Positions 25,438 to 34,035 of a DNA stretch of 64,000 nt are shown here, piece after piece. Source of the DNA: Streptomyces sp. NBC_00358 (GTDB lineage: Bacteria > Actinomycetota > Actinomycetes > Streptomycetales > Streptomycetaceae); the NCBI RefSeq assembly GCF_036099295.1, contig NZ_CP107976.1, positions 558,001 to 622,000 on the forward strand, written 5' to 3'. The position numbers and the translations under genes were made by a program. The notes beneath the pieces are model-generated. The model worked only from the letters and a program-made list of their open reading frames with translations, was not told where the DNA came from and made no database searches. Position 1 is the first letter of the stretch, and every line of letters begins with the position of its first letter.

Positions 25438-27261
25438 TCATGATCCGGGAAGCGCCTGATGGATGCTCCGGCACCTCGCACAGACGGCCTGTTCCTTCGG
25501 GTCCTTCGCGGGACCGCTGAGCGCATAGCCGCACAGGGCCACAACGGTCTCGCCGCGACGTCGGCGCTCGATGTCCGACAGGGCGACGTAGTGCATCAGC
25601 CCGGCGGGGTCTTCGCCCTGGCCGGCCCCGTCCGCCTCGGCCTGCTCCGCCTGTGACGGCGCCTGCACCTTCGACCGGAAGGCGCGTATGTCGGCAAGCA
25701 TGTTACGCAGGCTCTGGCTCAGGGAACTGTCCTCACCGGCCTCCGCGTCCGACTGCGTCAGGGCGGCCTCCCCCAGCGCGAGGGACTCCTCGAAGCGGTG
25801 ACAGAACGCGTAGGCGGCGACGAGCATGAGGCGGTGCGTGGTGAACAACTCGTCGTCCCGTGCCAGGAATCCCGCGTCGTCGGCCAGGAGACCTTCGAGC
25901 TCGACCACAGCCTTGCCCGGCAGTCCGGCCAGCCGGTAGGCGTTGGCGAGTTCGCCCCGGAGCTCCAGGGTGCGCGGGTCGCTCACTCCCCGTGCCTGGC
26001 GCTGATCCGCCACGAGGGCTTCGTAGAGGGAGAGCGCCTCTGTGTGGCGGCCTGCCGCCTGGTAGAAGCCGACAAGTTGCTGCCGACTGTGCAGGGTGCG
26101 CTGATGGTCCGCCCCCAGGGCTGAGCGCTGGGCGGCCACGACCGCCTCCATGGTGTCGATCGCCCGCTCCGGGCTGCCCGTCTCTTTGTAGGCCCAGGCG
26201 AGGTTGCCGAGGCTGGAGAGGGTCTGCGGATGCTGTTTGCCAAGAACATCGCCGAGCGTTGTGGACACCTCGTTCATGACGGCGATGCCCTCCGCCTCAC
26301 GCCCGGCGACGAAATAGAGAGCGGCGAGCGCTGTGCGGATACTGCCGACGGCCGTGTGGCTGGCCCTGTGATCCGGTGACAGATCGGACAGCAGTGCTTC
26401 GTACGCGCTGATCGCCTCGTCGACCCGGCCGCAGTCGCCCAGGATCTGGGCGTGGTCCGCCCGCCTTCCCAGGGTCAGCTCGTGTCCGTCCCCGAGCAGC
26501 CGTCGGCTTTCGGTGACCAGGGATGCCGCGGTCGCCAGGGCTTTGTCCACCTGGTCGGCTTGCGCATAGGCGTTGGCCAGACGCTGGTGGATCATCAGCC
26601 GGGCGGTCAACTTGCTGTCGCCGTCGGGCAGAGCCTCGTCGATGGTGGTGAGTGCCGCTTCGTAGATGGCGATCGCCTCACCGGAACGACCTGCACCGGC
26701 ATACGCCCCGGCCAGCCTGAGGCGGCCGCCGGTGACCTGCTGATGAGCTTCCCCGTGTTCCGCGACCAGGCGTTCGAGCGTCTGCTCCAGCAGCGCGATG
26801 CCCTCGGCGGCGAGTCCGGTTCGTACGTAGGCGTCGGCGATCTGATCGCGGACGGTGAGAATCACGTGATGTCTCTCGCCGAGGGCGCGTTCACCGGAGG
26901 CGAGCAGTCGTTGCAGCATCTCGACGCCCTGGTCGGTCCTGCCCACGCGCAGGAGCGCCGCGCCGAAGGAGAAGGTCACCAGCCAGGACAGCGTGGGGTC
27001 GGTGAGGATGTCGCGAGCCGCGCCCAGCCACTCGGCGTGCATCGCGAGACCTTGTTCCATGTCACCCGCGTCGATGTGGGCGTCCGCCAGTTCCCGGCGA
27101 GCCGACAACGTATCGGGATGTCCCTCGCCGAGCGTCCGGAGCCGGCCGGTCGCGACGGCGGTGAGGATCGGAATGACCAGTTGGAACCTGCCTGCCCGTC
27201 GATAGGCGTCAGCGAGGTCGGCGCGGCTGGTCAGGGTCAACGGGTGCTCGGCTCCGAGCAC
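25438..27261 (-). CDS. STAND-TPR protein, C-terminal part: TPR array with DUF3039-like zinc ribbon
   Basis: About 607 residues continuing the TPR superhelix of the upstream frame after a one-base frameshift near 27261. It consists of about thirteen degenerate 42-residue kinesin-light-chain-type repeats, each with a core such as LGEGHPDTLSARRELADAHI or LGKQHPQTLSSLGNLAWAYK. The last 55 residues form a different module: HYVALSDIERRRRG, VVALCGYALSG and VCARCRSIHQAL, giving His, Cys and CxxC ligands as in DUF3039 zinc ribbons of actinobacteria. GTG 27261 overlaps the end of the upstream frame by 25 bases, so separate translation is possible, but one original gene of about 1,575 codons is more likely. 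Confidence 0.75.
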   Translation of the reverse strand: MLGAEHPLTLTSRADLADAYRRAGRFQLVIPILTAVATGRLRTLGEGHPDTLSARRELADAHIDAGDMEQGLAMHAEWLGAARDILTDPTLSWLVTFSFGAALLRVGRTDQGVEMLQRLLASGERALGERHHVILTVRDQIADAYVRTGLAAEGIALLEQTLERLVAEHGEAHQQVTGGRLRLAGAYAGAGRSGEAIAIYEAALTTIDEALPDGDSKLTARLMIHQRLANAYAQADQVDKALATAASLVTESRRLLGDGHELTLGRRADHAQILGDCGRVDEAISAYEALLSDLSPDHRASHTAVGSIRTALAALYFVAGREAEGIAVMNEVSTTLGDVLGKQHPQTLSSLGNLAWAYKETGSPERAIDTMEAVVAAQRSALGADHQRTLHSRQQLVGFYQAAGRHTEALSLYEALVADQRQARGVSDPRTLELRGELANAYRLAGLPGKAVVELEGLLADDAGFLARDDELFTTHRLMLVAAYAFCHRFEESLALGEAALTQSDAEAGEDSSLSQSLRNMLADIRAFRSKVQAPSQAEQAEADGAGQGEDPAGLMHYVALSDIERRRRGETVVALCGYALSGPAKDPKEQAVCARCRSIHQALPGS

Positions 27262-30164
27262 TGGTCGCGGCCGGTCGCGACCTGCTCGAAGACGAGGACC
27301 GCGTCCGTCAGCCGCGAGACGGTGATGTAGGCGTGGCCGAGCTGTGCCCAGGTGGCCAGCGTCCGATGATGGTTGTCGCCTTTGAGCCGCCGCCGGTCCG
27401 CGAGGAGATCTTCGAGCATCGTCACGGCGACGGTGGGCTGCCACGTGTTTGCGTGGGCGTTGGCCAGGGCGGCGCGACTGGCGAGGGTGTCCTCGTGGTC
27501 CTCGCCCTGGCTCCGGCGCCTGCTCGCGACCACCTCCTCGTAGACCGTGACGGCCTCGTCGGTTCGCCGGGTCTGCAGGTAGGCGCCGGCCAGCTGGCTG
27601 CGGCTGGTCAACGTGTCCGAGTGGTCCGGGCCTTGGACACGGGTCCGGTCGGCCACGATCGCCTCGTACATGTCGATGGCGGCGTCGGAGCGGGCGACCT
27701 GCATGAGCGCGTCGGCGAACTCGGAGCGGCTGACCAGTGTGGTCAAGTGGTCCGCGCCCAGGTCTCTGCGCTGCTCGTCCACGACCGTGGCGTGCAGCGC
27801 CGGTGCTTCCTCGATTCGTCCCAGCGTCAGTCGTCTTGCGGCGAGGTTGCGCCGGCAGATCTGGGCCACGGGGCTGCTCTGCCCTTGGGCGTCCTCGGCC
27901 ACGGCCAGGATCCGTTCGGTGATCGCCACGGCGTCGGCGGTGCGTCCGGCCGCATCGAGGGCATTGCCGAGGAACAGCATGTTCATCAGCGTGTCGATGT
28001 GTGCCTCGCCCTGGACGTGCCGGCATGTCTCGACCACCTCTTCCATGGTGGCGATGGCCTGTCTCCAGTGGCCTTCCGCCTGGTAGAGGCCGGCGAGAGT
28101 CATCTGGGCCGACAGCGTGCGGGCGTGTTCCCCGCCCTGCACCCGCCGACGGTCGGCCACCACCGCCCGGGCCATGTCGATGGCGCGTTCGAGGTCACCG
28201 ACCATCCAATAGGCGTTGACGAGAGCCGTTCGGCTGTTCAGTACGTCTGGGTCATCGGGACCCCGCATCGCCCGGCAGTCCGCGTGGACCTGCTCGCACA
28301 TCTGGATGGCGGTGCCGAAGTCGCCCCCGGCCGCATAGGCTCCGGCCAGCTCGTTGCGGGTGCTGAGGGTGTCCCGGTGCGCCTCCCCCAGCACCCGGCT
28401 GCGGGCTTCCCACACCTGAGTGAGCAGAGTGATGGCCTCGCGTGTGCTGCCCGCCTGGGTCAGCACGGCGGCCAACTGCGCCTGGGTGGCCAGGGTATCG
28501 GGGTGGTCACGCCCCAGGATCCGGTCCTGGTTCTCCCTCAGGGCGGCGAGCAGCTCGCCGGCCTCGCTGGACCGCCAGGTGCCCAAATAGGCTCCTGCCA
28601 GGTGGTACTTGCAGGTCATCACGGCCGGATCGTCAGGGCCGAGGAGATTCTGCAGACCGGCCACCACACCTGGGCCGTGCTCCAGGGCCGTGGAGGACTC
28701 CGACGCTTCGTTGAGGAGCATGAGGCAGCGCGAGAGGGCGTCGAGCAGCCGTCTGCCGACATGGGAGCCTGCCGAGGACCGAGGGCCGAGACCACCCGCC
28801 CAAGCGTCGGAGTCCTCGGCGCTGTTCGCGGCCGGCGCGGACCACAGGTCACGCAGATGCGCCAACTGCCGGGTGCGTTGCCGGATCTCTTCGCGATGCT
28901 CCCACGCGTCGTCCTTGGACGGCTCCGTCGCCTCGAACGCGGACAGGACGTCGGCCATCGTGCCGAGTACGGTCCCCTGGTTCCGCGCGCGGTCCAGCAG
29001 CACCGTCTGGGTGAGGTTGTGCATGGCGACCGCCGCGGTACCGACGCGGGTGACCAGGCTGATCTCGGCCAGGTCTCCCAGGACGCCGTCGACGGTGTCC
29101 TCGTCGGCAGGCAGTCCGGAGGCTCGTACCGACGCGTGGAGCAGGTTCCGCGGGACGGCATCCCCCGGGAGCAGTGCGATGACGTCGAGCAGACACCGTG
29201 CCACCGGCGCCGCATCGTGCTCGCGCGCACCCGCCTGCCCCGTCCCCTCCTCCACTCTGCTCACCGACAGCATGACCGCTTGGGCGAGCCCGTAGGGGTA
29301 TCCGTCCCCGCGTACACGGCCGAGCAGTTCGCCGACCGGCACCGCATGCAGACGGGCCCGGTACCTTTCGTACGAGTTGCCGTCGTGCACCATCGTGGCG
29401 GCCGCCTGAGCCAGCGCCAAGGGCAGCCGTCCCAGATCCTCGGCCAGCTCCGCCGCGCCCGCTGTGCCCCGGCCCGTGCGCTCGCCGAGGTACGTGACGG
29501 CCTCGTCCACGGTGAACAGGCCCACCTCGATGGGCCGTGTGGGGCTCAGCACGGCAAAGTTCGTCTGATTGGTGGTGATGAGGACACTCACCGTGCCGGT
29601 GGCGGGTATCCACTGCCGCACCACGTCCGGGTCGGTCGCGTTGTCGAACACCAGCAGGCAACGCTGCTCGGTGGCGCGCAGCCAGTCGAGTGCGGCGTGC
29701 GCGGCGGCCTCCGGCTCCCCGGGGAGCACGATGCCGAGCCGCTCCGCCCAAGCGCTGAAGAACGCAAGCAGCGACGTGGCGTCCGAAGCGTCGGCCCACC
29801 CCACCATCGGCCAGCCTTCGGCGTCGGCGCGACGGGCGCAGGCGGCGGCCAGATGGCTCTTCCCTGTTCCGCGACCGCCGACCAGCGTGCACACCGCCAC
29901 CGCGGTGTCCTGGCCCGCCAAACGCCGCCACAACAACTCGCCCATTTCTGAACGGGGTTGAAAGGCCGGTGGCTCAAGTGGCGGTGCGCCCAGGCGAACA
30001 CGGGCTTCTGCGGGCAACGTCGCGCCGGGGCCGAGCGGGTGCTGAGGGTGGACAGTGACGTCGACCGGGCCGATGACGTCGGAGATCTGGATGACGGAGC
30101 CGTAGACCACCGAGTCGGTCACCACTTGGCCGCGCCGGCGGCGGAACCGGTCGAGCCCGCTCAC
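27237..30164 (-). CDS. STAND (NB-ARC-like) NTPase with TPR array, N-terminal part
   Basis: 975 residues. Residues 18-38 carry the beta-type motif SVVYGSVIQISDVIGPVDV. The NTPase follows: Walker A GGRGTGKSHLA (96-106), Walker B CLLVFDNATDP with Asp174, sensor-like VLITTNQ (195-200) and GLPL-like LGRLPLALAQ (244-253). A winged-helix-like region (about 330-400) precedes the TPR array starting near 510, with repeats such as LGRDHPDTLATQAQLAAVL. The frame ends early at 27237 because a G seems lost from GACCAG-TGCTCG near 27261. The gene overlaps the upstream membrane protein stop (GTGA), so the two are coupled. STAND NTPases of this layout act as ligand-triggered switches in defence or signalling. 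Confidence 0.85.
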   Translation of the reverse strand: MSGLDRFRRRRGQVVTDSVVYGSVIQISDVIGPVDVTVHPQHPLGPGATLPAEARVRLGAPPLEPPAFQPRSEMGELLWRRLAGQDTAVAVCTLVGGRGTGKSHLAAACARRADAEGWPMVGWADASDATSLLAFFSAWAERLGIVLPGEPEAAAHAALDWLRATEQRCLLVFDNATDPDVVRQWIPATGTVSVLITTNQTNFAVLSPTRPIEVGLFTVDEAVTYLGERTGRGTAGAAELAEDLGRLPLALAQAAATMVHDGNSYERYRARLHAVPVGELLGRVRGDGYPYGLAQAVMLSVSRVEEGTGQAGAREHDAAPVARCLLDVIALLPGDAVPRNLLHASVRASGLPADEDTVDGVLGDLAEISLVTRVGTAAVAMHNLTQTVLLDRARNQGTVLGTMADVLSAFEATEPSKDDAWEHREEIRQRTRQLAHLRDLWSAPAANSAEDSDAWAGGLGPRSSAGSHVGRRLLDALSRCLMLLNEASESSTALEHGPGVVAGLQNLLGPDDPAVMTCKYHLAGAYLGTWRSSEAGELLAALRENQDRILGRDHPDTLATQAQLAAVLTQAGSTREAITLLTQVWEARSRVLGEAHRDTLSTRNELAGAYAAGGDFGTAIQMCEQVHADCRAMRGPDDPDVLNSRTALVNAYWMVGDLERAIDMARAVVADRRRVQGGEHARTLSAQMTLAGLYQAEGHWRQAIATMEEVVETCRHVQGEAHIDTLMNMLFLGNALDAAGRTADAVAITERILAVAEDAQGQSSPVAQICRRNLAARRLTLGRIEEAPALHATVVDEQRRDLGADHLTTLVSRSEFADALMQVARSDAAIDMYEAIVADRTRVQGPDHSDTLTSRSQLAGAYLQTRRTDEAVTVYEEVVASRRRSQGEDHEDTLASRAALANAHANTWQPTVAVTMLEDLLADRRRLKGDNHHRTLATWAQLGHAYITVSRLTDAVLVFEQVATGRDQCSEPSTR

Positions 30165-30655
30165 TGCTCGATCTCGACGGTGCCGTCCACATCGCGGATC
30201 TGATCCACCGGGCCGGCCACCTCACTGCTCGACACGTGCTGGCCGCCGCTCGCGGGCTCCGCTGCGGCGGACCGTTCCGCGGGTGAGGTCCCGGCGGCCG
30301 ACGGGACACCCCGACGCGTGATCCTGACTTCTCCCGCTCCTGCAACCTGCGTCACGCCGCCTCCGACCGCGCTGCCCGCGACTCCCTGTCCGCCGTGGGC
30401 CGTGAGTCGCCGACGCGTGCCCCGCTCCGCTTCGGGGTGCTCGTGCCGCGCGACAGGGGCGGTGGCGTAGCCCTGTCCCCACAACGCCGCCAGCGCGGCT
30501 GCCGCGGTCCCGGCTCCCAGTCCCCAGGCCAGGCACGCGCCCTCGTCATGACTCACCCACAACGGAGCGAGCAAGTCCGCGAAGATCCATGTCACCGCGG
30601 CGAACACGAGGACGGTCACGAGCCCCGCCAGCCACCATCTCGAAACGTCACGCAT
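30161..30655 (-). CDS. Two-helix membrane protein, partner of the STAND-TPR protein
   Basis: 164 residues. Two transmembrane helices (WWLAGLVTVLVFAAVTWIF at 7-25 and ACLAWGLGAGTAAAALAALW at 40-59) are followed by a cytoplasmic tail of about 100 residues. The tail holds two copies of a short beta-type motif: SAVGGGVTQVAGAGEVRI (95-112) and SEVAGPVDQIRDVDGTVEI (144-162). The second aligns closely with residues 18-38 of the downstream NTPase. Its TGA overlaps the NTPase GTG by GTGA. I infer that it anchors the NTPase at the membrane through the shared motif. Not a family I can name. Confidence 0.75.
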   Translation of the reverse strand: MRDVSRWWLAGLVTVLVFAAVTWIFADLLAPLWVSHDEGACLAWGLGAGTAAAALAALWGQGYATAPVARHEHPEAERGTRRRLTAHGGQGVAGSAVGGGVTQVAGAGEVRITRRGVPSAAGTSPAERSAAAEPASGGQHVSSSEVAGPVDQIRDVDGTVEIEQ

Positions 30656-31018
30656 CCGAACCCCCGCGAGTCGAACCTCTACGCGCCACAGCTCCTACAG
30701 TCTGCTCCCGTTGGAACCCATGCGCTGCCACATGTCCGTGGACGTGTACGACTCACCATCAGTTGCCGGCGTGGATCGGCGCCGAGACCGGACTGGCGGG
30801 CCTGCGCCGGGGAGCTGGCCGACGGCCGCCTGCTCACCAATGCCGGCTACCGGCACACCGCACCGCTGAACCCGAGCAGTTGCGTCGACGAGCACGAGAG
30901 CCGCTACTACATCGACGGTGCCCTCCCGCGTCCCGGAACGAGGTGCGATCAGGACGCTCCGCCCTGACGTACAGGGGCGTACAGTCGACGGCTCCGAGGG
31001 ACACGCATGGTGCCCGGT
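30656..31018. other. Intergenic region upstream of the membrane/STAND operon
   Basis: This is the promoter region of the minus-strand operon. A plus-strand open stretch near 30775-30967 reads HTAPLNPSSCVDEHESRYYI, with codon use not unlike a gene, and could be a decayed fragment, but I cannot link it to a family. No strong repeats were found. Confidence 0.4.
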
Positions 31019-31059
31019 GCCGTCGGCCGGCCCGCCCCCGAGGTGGGCCGGCCGACGGC
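31019..31059. terminator. Hairpin terminator after the GH5 gene
   Basis: A perfect 15-bp inverted repeat, GCCGTCGGCCGGCCC (31019-31033) with 31045-31059, has an 11-base loop. It lies 6 bases beyond the stop of the minus-strand GH5 gene. Confidence 0.8.
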
Positions 31060-31064
31060 GGCCG

Positions 31065-33626
31065 CTATGCCACGTGGAGGGTGTAGCGACCGGAGGTGGC
31101 CGCGGTGACCCGCCAGCCGCCGGGCTGTTGCGTCAGCCGGATGCCGGTGAGGCCGCTGCCCGTGGCCTCCGGGCGGCCGGGGCCGGGGACCCACACGTCC
31201 AGGGTGCCCTCCCCGGAGCCCGACAGGCGCAGGTCCCGCCGGGTGGCGGAGGACCGCAGGGAGCTCAGGCGACCGGGGGCGCTGCGCGGGTACGCCTGGG
31301 AGAGCGCCGTGGTCTCGAAGGCCGGGCTCCGCAGGGGCTTGCCGTCGGGGCAGGTGTACAACACGACGCCACCGCCCGAGGTGGTGGCGGCCGGGTCGTT
31401 CTGCGGATCACCGCAGGCCTTCTTCCACACCCAGATCGCCGAGCCCAGCAGGTCGGTGTTCTGCCGTTCCAGGAAGCGGTCGAAACGGGACCGGAAGTCG
31501 TCGGGGTCCCCGAACCATCCCCACTCGCCCGACCAGAGCGGTGCCCCGTACGCCCGGGCGGTGCGCTCGGCGGTGGTGTAGCCCTGCTCGACCGAGGTCA
31601 GCGTGATGCCCAGGCCCTGGTCCATGGTGATCGACTCGCTGTACAGGTGGGGCGAGAAGACGAGCAGCGGGTCGTCGGCGAACCCGACCGGTGGGGTGGT
31701 GTCGAAGCCGAGGCCCGACCAGAGGATCGACGGCTCGAAGAACACCAGGTGGTGGAATCCGCCGGAACCATGGGACTCCTCCGCTTTCCGGATCGAGCTG
31801 ATCGCCTGCTGGTAGAGGCGTCCGAGCAGGACGGAGGAGGTGACACCGGGGGCGTCGCCCGGGCCGGGCTCGTTGAGCAGGTCGTAGCCGGCGACGGCGG
31901 GATCGTCCGCGAAGTCCGCGGCGAGGCGGCCCCAGGCGTGGGCCAGTTCGGTGCCGATGCCGTCGGTGTCGTCGTAGAGGTTGGTGAACGCCTGCTGCAC
32001 GTTGGGCGCGAGGTCGCGGCCGAGGAAGCCGCAGGCCTGTGCGCCGCCGGTGAGCGTCGCCCACCGCGGGGCGCCGTCGTTGCCGAACTCGGGCGTCGCC
32101 CCGGGCCGGCAGTGCGTCCCCGGCGTCGCGCTGACGTACTTGGAGAAGGTGTCCTGGTGCATGTCGAGGACGGTGTGGATCCCGTGCGCGGCGGCCTGGT
32201 CGACCGCGGCGCGCACCCGCGCCAGATACGCCTCGTCGAAGACGCCTCGCTTCGGCTCCAGGGCGGACCACGACAGTGCCAGCCGCTGGACGTCGAACCC
32301 GTACCGGGCCATCAGGGCGTAGTCGGAGTCCTTCAGCGGCCACACCGTGCCCTTGGCCGGGTCGGGCTGCCCGTAGTCGATGAGCTGGTTGACGTTCACT
32401 CCGCGGAGCAGCACCTGCCGCCCGGCGCTGTCGCCGATCACCGGAGGCCGTCCGTTCCGGCGCAGCACGGTCAGGGGCAGCAGCCCCTTCCGGGCGCGGC
32501 CCGCGGCCTGCTGCGACGGGCCGCCGGAGCCCGCCGCGGTGGCCGGTGACACGGTGCCGACCGCGAGGGCCAGTACGACGGCGATCGCGACCGGCGGCGC
32601 CCATCCGAAGGCACGGGCGAGGCCGCGGCGCTCGGCCGAGGGCTCCGTCCGGCGCCGCCACGCCCGCTCGGCGGCCCAGGGAACGGCCACGACGCTCGCG
32701 CACACGCCCGCGGTCACACCCTCCGCGACCCGCACGAGCACGGACGCGACCGGGAACAGGGCTCCGCCGAAACCGTTCAGGCAGCCGTCGAGAACCCACA
32801 GCGGCGCGAACCCGAGGGCGCCCGCCGCGGTGAGCGTCGTCGCGAGCGACCACAGTCTCAACCCGGAACCGGCGCGGGTCAGGCCCGGCGACACCACCCA
32901 GCGCCAGAGCCCCGCACCGGCGCACACCGCCACGCCTCCGGCCACCAGGATCGCCACCGCGGAGCCGCCCGGTATCGGGCCGGCGGCCCAGGCGAACGCG
33001 CCGGTACCCGCCTGGAGCGCCACGGCGGCACCGGCCGGCAGCCAGGCGAACCCGCCGATCCCGTCGACGCCGGCGCCCTCGTCGAGGCCGCCGTCCGGTT
33101 CGCCCGCGGCGCGCTCGCCGCGGAGGCGCCACACGGCGATCCGGTACGCCGACGCCGCCAGGCCCGCGACCAGCGGCCCGAACACGGCGTACTTCACGCC
33201 GGTCAGACCGCACTCGGCGAGCAGCGACCCGACGGTCGGAACCATGTGCAGCCCGCCCGGTCCGGCGATCGCCAGCAGCAGCACGCTGTAGGCCAGCTTG
33301 GCCAGGAACGCCACCAGGACCAGAGACGACCAGACGGCGCCGAAGACCCATCGCGCCGTCGCCCGAGGGGCCGTGGCCCACACCAGCCGGTGGACGGCCA
33401 TCGCGCTGCCGCCGATCAGCAGGGGCAGGAACACGACCGTGGCCCAGGCCGGGCTGGTGGCGCTGCCGGGTACAAGACCGGCGTCCAGCCAGTTCTCCGG
33501 AGCGAACAGGCCGGTCCCGTCGGCATAGCCGAGGACGGCGAAGAGAACCGCGAGTACGGCCGCGGTGGTGAGGGACGCGGTGCGGGCAAGCCGACGGCGG
33601 CCGCGCTGATCATCGGCAGGGAGCAT
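31065..33626 (-). CDS. Polytopic membrane protein fused to GH5 endoglycoceramidase-like glycosidase
   Basis: 853 residues from ATG 33626; a start at 33701 would add 25 residues. Residues 1-385 hold about nine transmembrane helices (for example TTAAVLAVLFAVLGYADG, VFLPLLIGGSAMAVHRLVWA, PVAIAVVLALAVGTVSPATA). The rest is a secreted-type GH5 domain close to endoglycoceramidases: LLRGVNVNQLIDY, HTVLDMHQDTFSKYV, the acid/base Glu in YDLLNEPGPGD, FSPHLYSESIT and the nucleophile Glu in LWSGEWGWFGD. A C-terminal beta domain (about 770-853) ends the protein. Endoglycoceramidases release the glycan from glycolipids, so membrane anchoring makes sense. This fusion is unusual, since related enzymes have a simple signal peptide. 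Confidence 0.82.
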   Translation of the reverse strand: MLPADDQRGRRRLARTASLTTAAVLAVLFAVLGYADGTGLFAPENWLDAGLVPGSATSPAWATVVFLPLLIGGSAMAVHRLVWATAPRATARWVFGAVWSSLVLVAFLAKLAYSVLLLAIAGPGGLHMVPTVGSLLAECGLTGVKYAVFGPLVAGLAASAYRIAVWRLRGERAAGEPDGGLDEGAGVDGIGGFAWLPAGAAVALQAGTGAFAWAAGPIPGGSAVAILVAGGVAVCAGAGLWRWVVSPGLTRAGSGLRLWSLATTLTAAGALGFAPLWVLDGCLNGFGGALFPVASVLVRVAEGVTAGVCASVVAVPWAAERAWRRRTEPSAERRGLARAFGWAPPVAIAVVLALAVGTVSPATAAGSGGPSQQAAGRARKGLLPLTVLRRNGRPPVIGDSAGRQVLLRGVNVNQLIDYGQPDPAKGTVWPLKDSDYALMARYGFDVQRLALSWSALEPKRGVFDEAYLARVRAAVDQAAAHGIHTVLDMHQDTFSKYVSATPGTHCRPGATPEFGNDGAPRWATLTGGAQACGFLGRDLAPNVQQAFTNLYDDTDGIGTELAHAWGRLAADFADDPAVAGYDLLNEPGPGDAPGVTSSVLLGRLYQQAISSIRKAEESHGSGGFHHLVFFEPSILWSGLGFDTTPPVGFADDPLLVFSPHLYSESITMDQGLGITLTSVEQGYTTAERTARAYGAPLWSGEWGWFGDPDDFRSRFDRFLERQNTDLLGSAIWVWKKACGDPQNDPAATTSGGGVVLYTCPDGKPLRSPAFETTALSQAYPRSAPGRLSSLRSSATRRDLRLSGSGEGTLDVWVPGPGRPEATGSGLTGIRLTQQPGGWRVTAATSGRYTLHVA

Positions 33627-34035
33627 GGGTGCAGAAGATAGATCAGTTCCAGGGTCCCGCGTAAGGTCTCTGAGCAGGGAATTTCTCAGGATCCGCGACA
33701 CCCGTCGGACCCGGACGGCACGATGTGTCTGGGCCGCAGGACCGGTGCCTTGCGACCGAGCGGGTACGGATGTCCGAACTCCCGCTCCCGGGTTCGAAGT
33801 TATCTGACCCGTCGCTCCCCTTCGCCGGAGCCGTGCGCTCGTCTGCGGCGGAGATGGGGCCCGGCAGGCGGATCGCGTGCCCTCATCACGATCGTTGATT
33901 CATCGGGACGATGGCCCTGACGAGGACGCGATCGGCCGCTCCCGTCGGCCGTCTCCCTTCCGCAGCCGGCCCGACGACCGGCCCCGCGAGCTCAACCTGT
34001 CGCTCGTGCCGCCGCGCGGATGATGAGGTGGCACG
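33627..34035. other. Intergenic region between divergent GH5 and phosphotransferase genes
   Basis: 409 bases without a supported gene. A -10-like TATCTT about 10 bases before ATG 33626 on the minus strand would fit a leaderless or short-leader start of the GH5 gene. AGGTGG before 34036 is the ribosome site of the phosphotransferase. Confidence 0.4.

Noticed and set aside
27237..27261. Programmed frameshifting in the STAND-TPR gene
   Set aside because: There is no slippery heptamer or downstream structure; a one-base loss explains it better.
27333..29951. An 872-codon plus-strand open frame
   Set aside because: It is the mirror of the STAND-TPR gene; its Arg/His/Gly-rich product shows no domain.
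33735..33815. A GGGTTCGAA stretch resembling a tRNA T-arm
   Set aside because: No acceptor stem, D-arm or anticodon arm can be folded around it.
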